From Magnetococcales bacterium (lineage in GTDB: Bacteria; Pseudomonadota; Magnetococcia; Magnetococcales; Magnetaquicoccaceae), in NCBI GenBank assembly GCA_015234115.1, contig JADFWP010000012.1, forward strand, positions 1 through 63,333: DNA of 63,333 nucleotides. The letters are read 5' to 3'. The position numbers and the translations under genes were made by a program. Shown here piece by piece: positions 8,821 through 18,468 of the stretch. Numbering within the stretch: the first letter of the stretch is position 1; every line of letters begins with the position of its first letter. The notes beneath the pieces were generated by a model. That model was not told the DNA's origin. It saw only the letters and a list, made by a program, of their open reading frames with translations, and searched no databases.

Positions 8821-9747
8821 CTACTGAAAAACATGCTCAATTTTCTCGGCACCCAGAATTCTCTTGCCCCAGGCTTTCAGGGTGGCAAGATCGGCCGAGG
8901 CCAGTCTGGACGGCACCCACTCCGGCACTGTCCCGAAATGGTCCTGGAGGAGATCAAGCAGTGCCTCGACTCTGCCTTCCAGTTTGCCTCTCTGTTCTCC
9001 GAGTTGGATCCCCTCCGCTCTGCCTTCCGCTCTGCCTTCCGCTTTCGCCAGTTCCACCATGCCGCGTGCATCGGCAATGGCAATACCAGCTTTTTCATAC
9101 AGTTCCAACTCATCAGCCGTCATGTTGGCGACCAGGGCCATCTCAAAGGCATGATGGAATGGAGCGGCCTGCAATTGAGGGGGAATTTCCTTTAAAGAAT
9201 CCGCGTATCGAATGAAATAAATCCAGCGATCAAGGATATCATTCAGTTGCTCCAACGATTTTTCAAATTTCGGGAGTTCAACAAAAATATGCAAGATATC
9301 CTGCAAGAAAGATTGCCCGGTCACGCTCTCCCGCATCTCGTGACGGGAAACACAATGCTCAAAACCGTCCCATACAGAAAAATCAACGATCGTCACCGCG
9401 ATCACCTGGTTCAGCCTTGGGTAATCCTCCCCGCGTTCGATCTGACTGGCATAGGCCTTTGCGGCATTGTACTGGATGCGTTTCAAAAAGGCCGAAACCT
9501 TTTGAACCTGCATCTCCACGATGTAGTTGATGCCGCGATGATCCCGACATTTGACATCCAGGATGGAATATTTCAAATCACGAATTTTCGGTGTCTGGAA
9601 CGGGTCCAGGAGGGTCAATTCGGCAATACGTCGATCCCCCTCCAGACCGAGCAGGCTCTCCAGGAAACTGATCAGAACATCCTTGGCATTTTCACTGCCA
9701 AAGATCTTCTTGAAGGCAAAATCGATTTTTGGATCAATGAATTTCAT
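8821..9747 (-). CDS. Rpn family PD-(D/E)XK nuclease / putative transposase
   Basis: Member of the family often annotated as recombination-promoting nuclease or PD-(D/E)XK nuclease family transposase. The N-terminus carries DPKIDFAFKKIFG. The nuclease core follows: ILDVKCRD (Asp64) and then YIVEMQ (Glu78, Gln80). The C-terminal part is charged and contains short repeats of AEGRAEG type, probably a coiled coil. GGGGA lies 8 nt before the ATG. Length 308 is normal. These genes are often strain-variable and multi-copy. It lies next to the secreted fibre-like gene block, and no inverted repeats mark it as an active transposon. Confidence 0.9.
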   Translation of the reverse strand: MKFIDPKIDFAFKKIFGSENAKDVLISFLESLLGLEGDRRIAELTLLDPFQTPKIRDLKYSILDVKCRDHRGINYIVEMQVQKVSAFLKRIQYNAAKAYASQIERGEDYPRLNQVIAVTIVDFSVWDGFEHCVSRHEMRESVTGQSFLQDILHIFVELPKFEKSLEQLNDILDRWIYFIRYADSLKEIPPQLQAAPFHHAFEMALVANMTADELELYEKAGIAIADARGMVELAKAEGRAEGRAEGIQLGEQRGKLEGRVEALLDLLQDHFGTVPEWVPSRLASADLATLKAWGKRILGAEKIEHVFQ

Positions 9748-9946
9748 GACATATTCCCCGCAGTTGACCAGGCAAGAGGGTCTGATGATTCATTGTCCTG
9801 TGACAAAGGGGGTGCCGTCAATCAAAATCAAGCGGAAGCGGAAAGGAGTGGACTTCCCGATACCGTGCAGGAATTCCGGGGCACCATACTCAATGCGGGA
9901 TGGTTTGGCATGGCGCGCCCGGAATTCGACAAGTGGCATGGTCGTA

Positions 9947-11173
9947 TTAATATGTTATTTTTCCATATGATATTTGCTGCACCGCAGGTGTTTGTTGCGC
10001 TTCTTCAAGCATGCCGACTTTTTTCTGGATCGAATCAATGCCTGCCAAGACTTCTTGTAATCTGACTGTTAATGACTGAATCTCTTTCCCCTGCTTCTGG
10101 ATGGTCTCGTCTTGTTCTTTAATGGTCTTCTGTTGATCTTGCACTACTTTGGTTACAACAGCAACGATATCCATCGAAGACAAGCCCTTCCGATCCTTGG
10201 TTGCAACCAAGTCAGGAACGTCCTCGGCAATGAAACCGACATGAGACCCGTCTGGTTCTTTCTTGTAAGTGAAAGTGACAGGATTCAATTGTCCCAGGGT
10301 TGACTGCGCTTTCTCAAGAGATAAAACGGTGATATTGTCTTTATATTCTCGGCTGGATGCATTGGTCCATATTCCTCCAGATGTGACATATGCACCGCTT
10401 GCCATATGAAGAGGATATGAAATTTGATCAACAGTTCGTCCAATACCAACATTACCATCTGCCGTTAATATTATTTTAGATCCTTGGCCGCCTTTTGTGG
10501 ATAGAGTCAGAAAATGGTTTGATTCGGTTCCTATTTGCATGGATTCATATAAGGAGCCACCTTGTCCAGGAAGGCTAATTCCTCCAATCACTCCGGCAGT
10601 ATTTGTTAGATATATTTGGTAGCTATTGTCTTTTGATAAAATATGAAGAGGTTTTTCTGGGATTGAAGTACCAATTCCAACATTGCCATTGGAGTGGATG
10701 CGCATCACTTCTCCACCAGACGTGCCATGTCGATGAAAAGTGATTGGTCTTGATTCTCCAACAGTGCCTCCACTATAGGAAAACAGACGTAACGAACCAT
10801 CAGGATATCTTGAAATTACTCCAGGCTCAACGGTGGCATTTGAATTCTCAAACACCAGATTATGTTCCGCTAAGTAACCTTGTGGGGGGGGACTATTGTC
10901 TGAAAAATTACTTACGGTCGTAAGAAGTCCTTGGCGTGATGTGGATACGCCTCCAATACTAATTCTTCCCGGAGAAAGTGCTGTATCCGTGTTGATTGCC
11001 GATCCAATTTTATTGATTTGTGTATACAATCCATCAAAATTCGCATTCACCTCCGATGCATTGATCACCCCACCAGAGACAAATGTGTTCGGTTTGGTAA
11101 TACTATCTGCGGATACTGAGCCAAAACATGCAATTATGGCTGTCAGTGTAATGATTTTCAAAGATCTCTTCAT
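9947..11173 (-). CDS. Secreted fibre-like protein with C-terminal S74 chaperone domain
   Basis: A 408-residue protein with a Sec-type signal peptide (LKIITLTAIIACFGSVSA, cut near residue 22). The middle region repeats 'GNVGIG' turns (HSNGNVGIG, TADGNVGIG) seen in phage tail fibres and endosialidases. Near residue 290, SREYKDNI and then VGFIAEDVPDLV match the peptidase S74 intramolecular chaperone domain, which trimerises fibres and cuts itself off. A C-terminal coiled coil (repeated KTIKEQDETIQKQGKE) follows. GAGGTGATAAC precedes the ATG. Upstream on the same strand lies the cadherin-like surface protein. Codon use is more AT-rich than in neighbours, suggesting transfer. The role is probably a surface or adhesive fibre; the ligand is unknown. 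Confidence 0.85.
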   Translation of the reverse strand: MKRSLKIITLTAIIACFGSVSADSITKPNTFVSGGVINASEVNANFDGLYTQINKIGSAINTDTALSPGRISIGGVSTSRQGLLTTVSNFSDNSPPPQGYLAEHNLVFENSNATVEPGVISRYPDGSLRLFSYSGGTVGESRPITFHRHGTSGGEVMRIHSNGNVGIGTSIPEKPLHILSKDNSYQIYLTNTAGVIGGISLPGQGGSLYESMQIGTESNHFLTLSTKGGQGSKIILTADGNVGIGRTVDQISYPLHMASGAYVTSGGIWTNASSREYKDNITVLSLEKAQSTLGQLNPVTFTYKKEPDGSHVGFIAEDVPDLVATKDRKGLSSMDIVAVVTKVVQDQQKTIKEQDETIQKQGKEIQSLTVRLQEVLAGIDSIQKKVGMLEEAQQTPAVQQISYGKITY

Positions 11174-11272
11174 GTTATCACCTCATGCAATGGATAGAGT
11201 TGGTATCTCAATGTATTGACTGATTCTGGCACCACCTTGTTGCCAGGGCTAACAAACAGCACTGTTCTGCCA

Positions 11273-14104
11273 TCACCCCCAATGATCTGTATTCCAGATT
11301 GCACGATTCCAGACACCACCTCTACCAGCATCATCGTCTATGATGGTAGCCATTCCTCTGTTTCTGGCAATGACTGCACCAGAAACCGAGTGCAAGTGGA
11401 GATAAAAGGATTCGTTGCCTTCATTCTGCAAATCACCGAGAACTGTCACAGAGACAGACTTGCTGGTTTCTCCAGGATCGAAAGTAAGCGTTCCACTGGT
11501 AAAGAGATAATCTGAACCCATGGTCGCGGTGCCGTCGCCTGTATTGTATTGCACTGAAACGGTTTGGCTGCTGGCGCTGTCAAGTGTAACCGTAAAGGTG
11601 ACATTGGTCGAACCGGAATTTCCCTCAGTGACGGTCACATCGTCGATGGTTAGATTTGGGATCACGTTAATCAGATTGAAATTGAAGACGCTTTCTGCTG
11701 TCCCGCCATGGTTGTCGCTGGCCGTAACCTTGACCTGAAGTGTTGAAGTGCCGACAGGAGGAGTGCCAGTAAAAGTCCGGGTGGATGCGGAAAAGGAGAG
11801 CCACGCGGGTAGAGCTGACCCATTGACCAATGCTGCCGAGTAGGTCAGGCTGTCTCCTTCCGTATCGGTGAATGTGTTGGCCGGAACTTGAAATGATTGA
11901 CTCCCGCTTCCTGTCCAGGTCTGATTTGCAATGGGCGTGGTGACTGTTGGTGGATCGTTGGGTGTGTTAATGGTCAACGTAAAGGAGGCTCTGACCGATC
12001 CGCCGTTGCCGTCATTGGCTGTGACCTTCAGATTGAGTGTCGAGGCACCAGCAGGAGGATTGCCTGAAAAAGTACGGCTATTCGCGGCAAACGTCAGCCA
12101 TGCAGGCAAAGCCGAGCCATCGGCAAGCGAGGCTGAATACGTCAGGCTGTCTCCTTCCGCATCGGTGAATGTGTTGGCCAGAACCTGAAAAGACCGACTC
12201 CCGCTTCCAGTCCAGGTCTGATTTGCAATGGGCGTAGTGACTGTTGGTGGATCGTTGGGTATGTTGATGGTCAACATAAAGGAGGCACTGACCGATCCGC
12301 CGTTGCCGTCATTGGCTGTGACCTTCAGATTGAGTGTCGAGGCACCAGCAGGAGGATTGCCTGAAAAAGTACGGCTATTCGCGGCAAACGTCAGCCATGC
12401 AGGCAAAGCCGAGCCATCGGCAAGCGCGGCCGAATAAGTCAGGCTGTCTCCTTCCGCATCGGTGAATGTGTTGGCCGGAACCTGAAAAGATCGACTCCCG
12501 CTTCCTGTCCAGGTCTGATTTGCGATGGGCGTGGTGACTGTTGGTGGATCGTTGGGTGCGTTGATGGTCAACGTAAAGGAGGCACTGACCGATCCGCCGT
12601 TGCCGTCATTGGCTATGACCTTCAGATTGAGTGTCGAGGCACCGGCAGGAGGATTACCTGAAAACGTTCGGGTGCCGGGTGCAAAAATCAACCATGCTGG
12701 CAGTTGAGAACCATTTGCGAGCGTAGCGGTATAGGTAAGGGCGTCTCGGTCTCCATCTGCGAACGTGTTGGCCGGAACCTGAAAGCTCTTGACTCCGCTG
12801 CCACTCCAGGTCTGATTGGCAAGCGGCGTAGCCACGGTTGGTCCATCGCTGGTGGCGGTAAAGGAGAGGGTAAAGTTAGCGATGCCGCTTCCACCCTTGC
12901 CATCGCTGGCCGTGACCCGCAGATCCAGCGGTGCAATTCCGGCTGGAGGATTACCGGAAAAGGTCTGGGTGGTCGCATTGAAACTCAACCATGCGGGAAG
13001 AGCAGATCCATCGGCCAAGGTGGCGCTGTAACGCAAGCTCTCCCCGTCCCCATCAGTAAAGGTATTGGCCGGAACCTGAAAATTCTTGCTTCCGCTTCCA
13101 TTCCAGGTCTGATTGCCAATGGGGGTGACGACGGTCGGCGGATCGTTGGTTTGACGGAAGGCGAGTGTGAAGGTGGAAGAAATCGTGCCGCCATTGCCAT
13201 CGCTGGCAAAGACCTTGAGGGATTTGGCCGTGGCACCCGCTGGAGGATTGCCCGTAAAGCTCCGGGTAGCCGGATCGAAGGTCAACCAACCGGGCAAAGC
13301 TGAGCCGTCATTCAATCGGGCCGTATAGGCCAACGTATCCCCATCCCGATCAGAAAACGTGTTTTCCGGAATCTGGAAACTCTTGGCACCACTGCCACTC
13401 CAGGTTTGATCGACGATGGGGGTACGGAGCGTGGGCGGATCGTTGGTGTTGCCACTGAATGAGAGAGTAAAAGTATGGCTCCCCGTGCCGCCATGCCCAT
13501 CGTCAGCCGTAATTTTCAAACCCAGTGCAATGGCTTCCGCAGGGGGATTGCCGGAAAAGGTCCGGGTTCTGGGTGTGAAGGTAAGCCATGACGGCAGGGC
13601 GGAATCATCATCCTGGGTGGCGGTGTAGATCAGCGTATCCGCGTCCCCATCCAGGAAGGTATCGGCCGGAACTACGAAACTTTTAATTCCGCTGCCACTC
13701 CAGATCTGATTTCTGATATTGTTTATGACCTGTGGGGAATCATTGGTTTCGGTCAAATTCAGCGTGAACGGACTGGAAGCCGTGTTGCCATGACCATCAT
13801 TGGCGATCACCTTGAGACCGATTTTGAGAATGCCGGTCGGTGGATTCCCGATGAACGTGCGGGTACTTCTAATGAAGCGCAGCCAGGATGGCAAGGCCGA
13901 GCCATTGGCCCGTCTGGCCGAATAGGTCAGAGTGTCCCCATCGTTATCGCGGAACGTATTGGCTGGCATCTGAAAGCTTTTGCTCCCACTTCCGGTCCAG
14001 GTCTGATCGGGAATAGCATTGACCACCCGAGGTGCAGCAGACCATGCATCGGAACAGGTCGTTACAATAAGAATAAAGAGAATGATCTTATAAAATTCAG
14101 GCAT
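11273..14104 (-). CDS. Secreted cadherin-like (CADG/Ig-like) repeat protein with Calx-beta domain
   Basis: A 943-residue exported protein with signal peptide ILFILIVTTCSDAWSAA. Eight tandem units of about 98-99 residues each hold an NQTWxGSGxKSF start, NTFxDxDGDxLTY, LPxWLxF, TRTFxGNPPAG and LKVxANDGxGG. This is the dystroglycan-type cadherin-like fold with potential calcium-binding DxDxD and DxNDxPP-like sites. A Calx-beta domain follows from about residue 825 (VTVTEGNSGS, GDGTATxGSDY, ending IIDDD). The last residues (WNRAIWNTDHWG) match no sorting signal I know. CAGGAGC precedes the ATG. It is probably a cell-surface or extracellular adhesin or matrix protein, though the partner is unknown. 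Units 6-8 are almost identical at DNA level. Confidence 0.88.
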   Translation of the reverse strand: MPEFYKIILFILIVTTCSDAWSAAPRVVNAIPDQTWTGSGSKSFQMPANTFRDNDGDTLTYSARRANGSALPSWLRFIRSTRTFIGNPPTGILKIGLKVIANDGHGNTASSPFTLNLTETNDSPQVINNIRNQIWSGSGIKSFVVPADTFLDGDADTLIYTATQDDDSALPSWLTFTPRTRTFSGNPPAEAIALGLKITADDGHGGTGSHTFTLSFSGNTNDPPTLRTPIVDQTWSGSGAKSFQIPENTFSDRDGDTLAYTARLNDGSALPGWLTFDPATRSFTGNPPAGATAKSLKVFASDGNGGTISSTFTLAFRQTNDPPTVVTPIGNQTWNGSGSKNFQVPANTFTDGDGESLRYSATLADGSALPAWLSFNATTQTFSGNPPAGIAPLDLRVTASDGKGGSGIANFTLSFTATSDGPTVATPLANQTWSGSGVKSFQVPANTFADGDRDALTYTATLANGSQLPAWLIFAPGTRTFSGNPPAGASTLNLKVIANDGNGGSVSASFTLTINAPNDPPTVTTPIANQTWTGSGSRSFQVPANTFTDAEGDSLTYSAALADGSALPAWLTFAANSRTFSGNPPAGASTLNLKVTANDGNGGSVSASFMLTINIPNDPPTVTTPIANQTWTGSGSRSFQVLANTFTDAEGDSLTYSASLADGSALPAWLTFAANSRTFSGNPPAGASTLNLKVTANDGNGGSVRASFTLTINTPNDPPTVTTPIANQTWTGSGSQSFQVPANTFTDTEGDSLTYSAALVNGSALPAWLSFSASTRTFTGTPPVGTSTLQVKVTASDNHGGTAESVFNFNLINVIPNLTIDDVTVTEGNSGSTNVTFTVTLDSASSQTVSVQYNTGDGTATMGSDYLFTSGTLTFDPGETSKSVSVTVLGDLQNEGNESFYLHLHSVSGAVIARNRGMATIIDDDAGRGGVWNRAIWNTDHWG
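11931..12660 (-). repeat. Near-identical 297-bp tandem repeats inside the cadherin-like gene
   Basis: The phrase GACTGTTGGTGGATCGTTGG recurs at about 11941, 12238 and 12535, exactly 297 bp apart. The intervening sequence is almost unchanged (99 codons per unit). This marks recent duplication or gene conversion of cadherin-like units 6, 7 and 8. Units 1-5 are clearly more diverged. Such an array can vary in copy number and is prone to assembly collapse. Confidence 0.9.
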
Positions 14105-14660
14105 AACAAGTAGCTCCTGGGGAGTGGGGTGAACGGACTGTGCCCGTTCCGTTTCCTGAAATTCCTCTGTTGAACAGAATGGGACATAGTGTTTAAAATG
14201 TCAAGCTTGGTTTTATATTGCGCCAAAAAAATCATCCGCTTTTTGCGATAAAAATAGACCATCAAAATCAAATTGTTACTCGCAGACAGCCATCGCGATC
14301 CTTCCAGGATCTCAATCCTCCCGCCACCCTGCTGGCAATCACCAACACCCTTATATCTCAAAGCGCATCACCTTTCAGAAGTGCGTCAGAGAGATGCTTT
14401 CGGGTGACTGACACAATGAAATCCCTTGATTTTCATAAGGTTGATTTTTTTTGCGCTACCGATACCGAATTTGAAATTATTGGTGTTCGAATGAACACTA
14501 TTGGGTGAACCGGGCTGATTTGACATGTCGGTTGGCCCAGATTTTCTGGTGATTCCACCAATTTCAACCTGTCATTTAAGCACGGTTGAGCCACTATGTC
14601 CCATTTTGTTCATTCTGATCAGGTCTGACCTTTCTGACGACAGGATCGCTTCAACAGTGA
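14105..14660. other. Intergenic region without a supported gene
   Basis: About 550 bp between the cadherin-like gene and the 5'-nucleotidase. It is more AT-rich than the flanks. No ORF here resembles a known family. Its one clear structure is a 21-bp imperfect inverted repeat near both ends (listed separately). The promoter and RBS of the cadherin-like gene lie at the left end. Confidence 0.6.
14171..14612. repeat. 21-bp inverted repeat flanking about 400 bp (possible MITE or IS remnant)
   Basis: TGAACAGAATGGGACATAGTG at 14171-14191 matches the reverse complement of 14592-14612 with one mismatch. The internal 400 bp have no coding signal. No convincing target-site duplication is visible outside the arms. 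The layout fits the ends of a small non-autonomous element or a decayed insertion sequence. No second copy was noticed in the window. Confidence 0.5.
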
Positions 14661-15587
14661 TCAAAAATCGGCGCCATCGCGACCCGTGGTTTGCTGCTGA
14701 CACACCCCCGAAGGCACATGCCCCGTCACCACATACGGGCGCGCCGCATCGCAATGACTCTGCTGATCATCGAAGAAAATATCCGCTCCGAAGGCCCGCA
14801 GGAAGGCGGCCTTGTCCATTCCTCCCAGAAACAGGGCCTCGTCCAGCCGCAGATTCCAGGCGCGCAGCGTCTGGATCACCCGTTCATGGGCCGGGGCCGA
14901 ACGAGCGGTAATCAGGGCAGTGCGCAGCGGGGCGCGGTCGGCGGGAAATTGGGATTGCAGATGTTGCAATGCCTCCAGAAACCCCTTGAACGGCCCCCCA
15001 GGCAAGGGATGACGGGCCGCGCGTTGCTCGCTGGCGTGAAAGGCCTCCAGTCCATTGGCCTGAAAGATCCGCTCTGCCTCGTCGGAGAACAGCACCGCAT
15101 CCCCATCAAAGGCGATGCGCAACTCCGGATGATCGGGCGCCGAGGGGCGGGGCGAGGCCGGAAGAATGGTGGCCGCCGCCAGACCGGCCTGCAAGGCGTT
15201 GCGCACATCTTCCGGATTGGAGGACAAAAAAAGATGGCTGCCAAAGGCGGCAGCATAGCGATAAGGCGTGGCGCCGGTGGTGAAGGCCGCGCGGGAGATG
15301 GCCAAGCCATGATGCTGAATCGATTTGAAAATCCGCAACCCCGTATCGCTGCTGTTGCGCGACAACAGCACCACTTCCACCCGTGGTGCCGGGGCATGGT
15401 GATTCAGGGCCAGCAATTTCTGAATCACCGGAAAGGCGCTGCCCGGTTCGAGCGGTTGATCCTCGTGCCGGATCTGGTACTCCCGGTAGGCATCCACCCC
15501 GGCGCGCTCGAACAGGGCGTGACTTTCGTCCAGATCGAACAAGGCCCTGGAAGAGACGGTGACAATGAGTTGGTCGGATTTATCCAT
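14661..15587 (-). CDS. Cytosolic 5'-nucleotidase (NT5C1-like family)
   Basis: Hydrolyses nucleoside 5'-monophosphates such as AMP or IMP to nucleosides and phosphate. The 308-residue protein starts with VSSRALFDLDES, where the DLDES element matches the family's N-terminal acidic motif. It continues with VVLLSRNSSDTGLRIFKSI, AFDGDAVLFSDEAE (HAD-like DxD), TALITARSAP and a late IFFDDQQSHCD acidic motif. This order matches the bacterial relatives of human NT5C1. It follows purH on the same strand after 58 bp, consistent with a role in purine nucleotide balance. The start lacks an obvious Shine-Dalgarno. The family is clear; substrate preference is not. Confidence 0.87.
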   Translation of the reverse strand: MDKSDQLIVTVSSRALFDLDESHALFERAGVDAYREYQIRHEDQPLEPGSAFPVIQKLLALNHHAPAPRVEVVLLSRNSSDTGLRIFKSIQHHGLAISRAAFTTGATPYRYAAAFGSHLFLSSNPEDVRNALQAGLAAATILPASPRPSAPDHPELRIAFDGDAVLFSDEAERIFQANGLEAFHASEQRAARHPLPGGPFKGFLEALQHLQSQFPADRAPLRTALITARSAPAHERVIQTLRAWNLRLDEALFLGGMDKAAFLRAFGADIFFDDQQSHCDAARPYVVTGHVPSGVCQQQTTGRDGADF

Positions 15588-15645
15588 ACGCGATCGTCAC
15601 CGTCTCTTCCCCACTGACTAAAGATCCACAGCGTTGCAAGACCGG

Positions 15646-17256
15646 TCAATGCTTGAAATGACGCACTCCGGTAAAGAGCATGGCCATGCCGTGTTCGTTG
15701 GCCGCCGCGATCACCTCGTCATCGCGGATCGACCCTCCCGGCTGGATCACCGCCGTGGCTCCGGCAGCGGCTGCGGCATCGATGCCGTCGCGGAACGGAA
15801 AAAAGGCATCCGAGGCCATCACCGATCCGGCCACCGGATTGCCTTCCCGTTTGCTCGCCTGGGCGGCGTCATTGGCCTTGGCAATGGCGATGCGCGAAGA
15901 GTCCACCCGGCTCATCTGTCCGGCTCCGACGCCGACCGTGGTCAGGTCGCGGGCGTAGACGATGGCATTGGACTTGACGTGTTTGGCGATCTTCCAGGCA
16001 AAAAGCAGATCGCGTTTTTCCTGCTCGGTGGGCGCGCGTTGCGTCACCAGCTTGAGATCCTCTGCGCGCAGCTCGCCGACATCGGGTTGCTGAACCAGCA
16101 GACCACCCACCACCCGTTTCAGATCCATTTTGAGGATCCCCTCGCGGGTTTTCGCCGGGGCCATGGGCACCAGGAGTTCCAGCAGACGCAGATTGCTTTT
16201 TCCGGCCAGAACGGCGCGGGCTGCGTCGGTGTAGCCGGGCGCGATGATCACCTCAAGAAAGGTTGCGGCGAATTCCTTGGCCAACCGTTCGTCCACCTCC
16301 CGGTTGACGGCGATCACCCCGCCAAAGGCCGAGACCGGATCGGTGTCGCGGGCGCGCAGATAGGCGGTGGTCAGATCCGGATCGGTCGCCACGCCGCAGG
16401 GATTGGTGTGCTTGATGATGGCCACGGTCGGTTCGGTGAACTCCCGCACCAGCTCGAAGGCGCCATTGGCATCGTGGATGTTGTTGAACGACAACTCCTT
16501 GCCCTGAAGCTGCCGGGTGTTGGCAATGTTGCAACCCGGTGCGGCTGCATCCTTGTAGAAAGCCGCCTTCTGGTGGGGATTTTCGCCGTAGCGCATCTCC
16601 TGATGCTTGTGAAACTGCAACGTGAGCACCTCGGGAAAGAGGCCGGGGGTGTTCTCCTTGTCAAGCGCGGTGAGCCAGTTGGCGATGGCGGCGTCATAGG
16701 CGGCGGTACGGGCGAAGGCCTTGCGGGCCAGTTCCGCATTGGTGCGTGCCGAGATCGCCCCCTGATTGGCACGCATTTCAGCCAGCACCCGGATGTAGTC
16801 TTCGGGATCGACCAGCACCGTCACCCAGCGGTGATTCTTGGCCGCCGAACGGATCATGGCCGGACCGCCGATGTCGATGTTTTCCACCGCCTCGTCCAGG
16901 GTGCAGCCGGGACGGGCCACCGTGGCCTCGAAGGGATAGAGGTTGATCGCCACCAGATCGATGGGTTCGAGTTGGTTTTCCTTCATCTGGGTCTGGTGCT
17001 TGCGGTTGTCGCGCACCCCGAGCAGGCCGCCATGAATGCGCGGATGCAGGGTCTTGATGCGTCCATCGAGCATCTCCGGGAAGCCAGTGAAATGCGAGAC
17101 CTCCTCCACCGCCACCCCATTCCCCTGGAGGGCACGGGCCGTGCCGCCGGTGGAGAGAATGGTGACGCCGAACGAGGCCAGTCCCTCGCCGAGGATCGCC
17201 AATCCGGTTTTGTCCGAAACACTGATCAGGGCGCGTTTGATCGGAATCATGCTCAT
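15646..17256 (-). CDS. purH: Bifunctional AICAR formyltransferase / IMP cyclohydrolase
   Basis: Catalyses the last two steps of de novo IMP synthesis: AICAR to FAICAR, then ring closure to IMP. The 536 residues match the family length. The N-terminal cyclohydrolase has [27 protein letters not shown]-like [14 protein letters not shown], and MIRSAAKNH. The transformylase has [33 protein letters not shown] (catalytic Lys-His) and [12 protein letters not shown] with IQPGGSIRD at the end. It lies 15 bp after rsmB on the same strand, so cotranscription is likely. purD and purE lie 10 kb away on the other strand. Confidence 0.98.
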   Translation of the reverse strand: MSMIPIKRALISVSDKTGLAILGEGLASFGVTILSTGGTARALQGNGVAVEEVSHFTGFPEMLDGRIKTLHPRIHGGLLGVRDNRKHQTQMKENQLEPIDLVAINLYPFEATVARPGCTLDEAVENIDIGGPAMIRSAAKNHRWVTVLVDPEDYIRVLAEMRANQGAISARTNAELARKAFARTAAYDAAIANWLTALDKENTPGLFPEVLTLQFHKHQEMRYGENPHQKAAFYKDAAAPGCNIANTRQLQGKELSFNNIHDANGAFELVREFTEPTVAIIKHTNPCGVATDPDLTTAYLRARDTDPVSAFGGVIAVNREVDERLAKEFAATFLEVIIAPGYTDAARAVLAGKSNLRLLELLVPMAPAKTREGILKMDLKRVVGGLLVQQPDVGELRAEDLKLVTQRAPTEQEKRDLLFAWKIAKHVKSNAIVYARDLTTVGVGAGQMSRVDSSRIAIAKANDAAQASKREGNPVAGSVMASDAFFPFRDGIDAAAAAGATAVIQPGGSIRDDEVIAAANEHGMAMLFTGVRHFKH

Positions 17257-17271
17257 GGTCTTAAAAAACCG

Positions 17272-18468
17272 TTATCGGTTCCTCTGAAGAAGGGCTGCGA
17301 AAAAGCCGTCACACCCGGCGATATGCGGCAAAAGTGTCAGATACGGATCCATGGAGTATATCTCCCCGAACCCCCTGGCCGCCAGGGTCGGCATGGCGGA
17401 AAGAAGGCGAAAGTTGGGATTTTCATTAAGGAAAGTTTCGATCACGGCCTGGTTTTCCCGTGCCAGCAGCGAGCAGGTGGCATAGACCAGACGGCCTCCC
17501 GGACGAAGCAGACGGGCAGCGGCGGCAAGCAGGCCGCATTGGCGTTCGTGAAACAACGGAATCTGCTCCGGTGCCAGGTGCCACATCAGATCCGGGCGGC
17601 GGCGCAAGGTGCCGGTGCCGCTGCACGGGGCATCGACGAGCACGGCATCGACCTTGCCCACATAGGGTTTCAGGGCCGGATCCCCTTCGTGGCGCAGCGG
17701 TGGCAAGACCCGCACCCGATGTCCCGGAACGCGGCGCAACCGCTGGTTGAGCTGCCCGAGTCGCTTCGCATCGGTATCGGTGGCGATGATCTGTCCTCTT
17801 CGGCCCAGCAGCGTGGCCAGATGGAGGGTTTTGCCCCCGCCGCCGGCGCACAGATCGACGATGGTTTCGCCCGGACGGGGAGCAAGCAGCGGCGCGATCC
17901 ATTGGCTCCCTTCATCCTGAATCTCGAACAGACCCTGATGAAACAGATCCAGGGTGGTGACGGGCGGATTGCCGTGCAGACGCAATCCATCCGGGGTGTT
18001 GGGCAGCGGTGTGGTGACGATATCGCGGGCAGCGAGTTGTTTTTGCAGTGCCGCGCGCTCGATTTTTTGCCGGTTGACCCGCAAATCCGTGGGAGCGGGT
18101 CGGGTCAACGCCTGATCGAGGGCGTGGGCTGTGCTGACGCCATACTGCGCGACCAGCGCCTGCCACAGCCACTCGGGCAGAGCGGGCAACTCCGGGAAGA
18201 GGGAACGCTCCCCCATGCCCGCAGCCGCCAAAGAGACCAGGGTGACCAGTCGCGCGGTCTCCGGGGTGGCGAGCCGTTCGGCCTGCCGTTCCAGAAAACG
18301 CCTGTGGCGCAACACGGCAAAGACCAGATCCCCGATCCGCGCCCGTTCGACCGATCCGGAGTTGCGACGCTGGAACAGACGGCGCAACGCTCCGTCAGCC
18401 GGGGTCGAATGGTCGAAAATCTCTTCCAGCAGGGCCGCAGCCAGGGTGATGGCCAGTTCTTGCGTCAT
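17272..18468 (-). CDS. rsmB: RsmB/NOP family 16S rRNA m5C methyltransferase
   Basis: S-adenosylmethionine-dependent rRNA cytosine-5 methyltransferase; the E. coli protein modifies C967 of 16S rRNA. A helical NusB-like N-terminal domain (residues 1-130) precedes a Rossmann fold with VDLCAGGGGKTLHLA (SAM loop), DAPCSGTGTLRRRPD (first conserved Cys) and YATCSLLARENQAV (catalytic Cys). Length 398 is slightly short for RsmB (about 430). The start codon overlaps the stop of the upstream PerM-type gene by one base, indicating translational coupling. purH follows at 15 bp. It could be another member of the NOP2/Sun group. Confidence 0.88.
   Translation of the reverse strand: MTQELAITLAAALLEEIFDHSTPADGALRRLFQRRNSGSVERARIGDLVFAVLRHRRFLERQAERLATPETARLVTLVSLAAAGMGERSLFPELPALPEWLWQALVAQYGVSTAHALDQALTRPAPTDLRVNRQKIERAALQKQLAARDIVTTPLPNTPDGLRLHGNPPVTTLDLFHQGLFEIQDEGSQWIAPLLAPRPGETIVDLCAGGGGKTLHLATLLGRRGQIIATDTDAKRLGQLNQRLRRVPGHRVRVLPPLRHEGDPALKPYVGKVDAVLVDAPCSGTGTLRRRPDLMWHLAPEQIPLFHERQCGLLAAAARLLRPGGRLVYATCSLLARENQAVIETFLNENPNFRLLSAMPTLAARGFGEIYSMDPYLTLLPHIAGCDGFFAALLQRNR

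Noticed and set aside
8821-9747. Active transposon at the Rpn-family gene
   Set aside because: No terminal inverted repeats or target duplication seen around it; the family often stands alone.
11273-14104. Identification as the large magneto-ovoid flagellar sheath adhesin
   Set aside because: Cadherin-like repeats are suggestive, but size differs and no supporting flagellar sheath gene is present.
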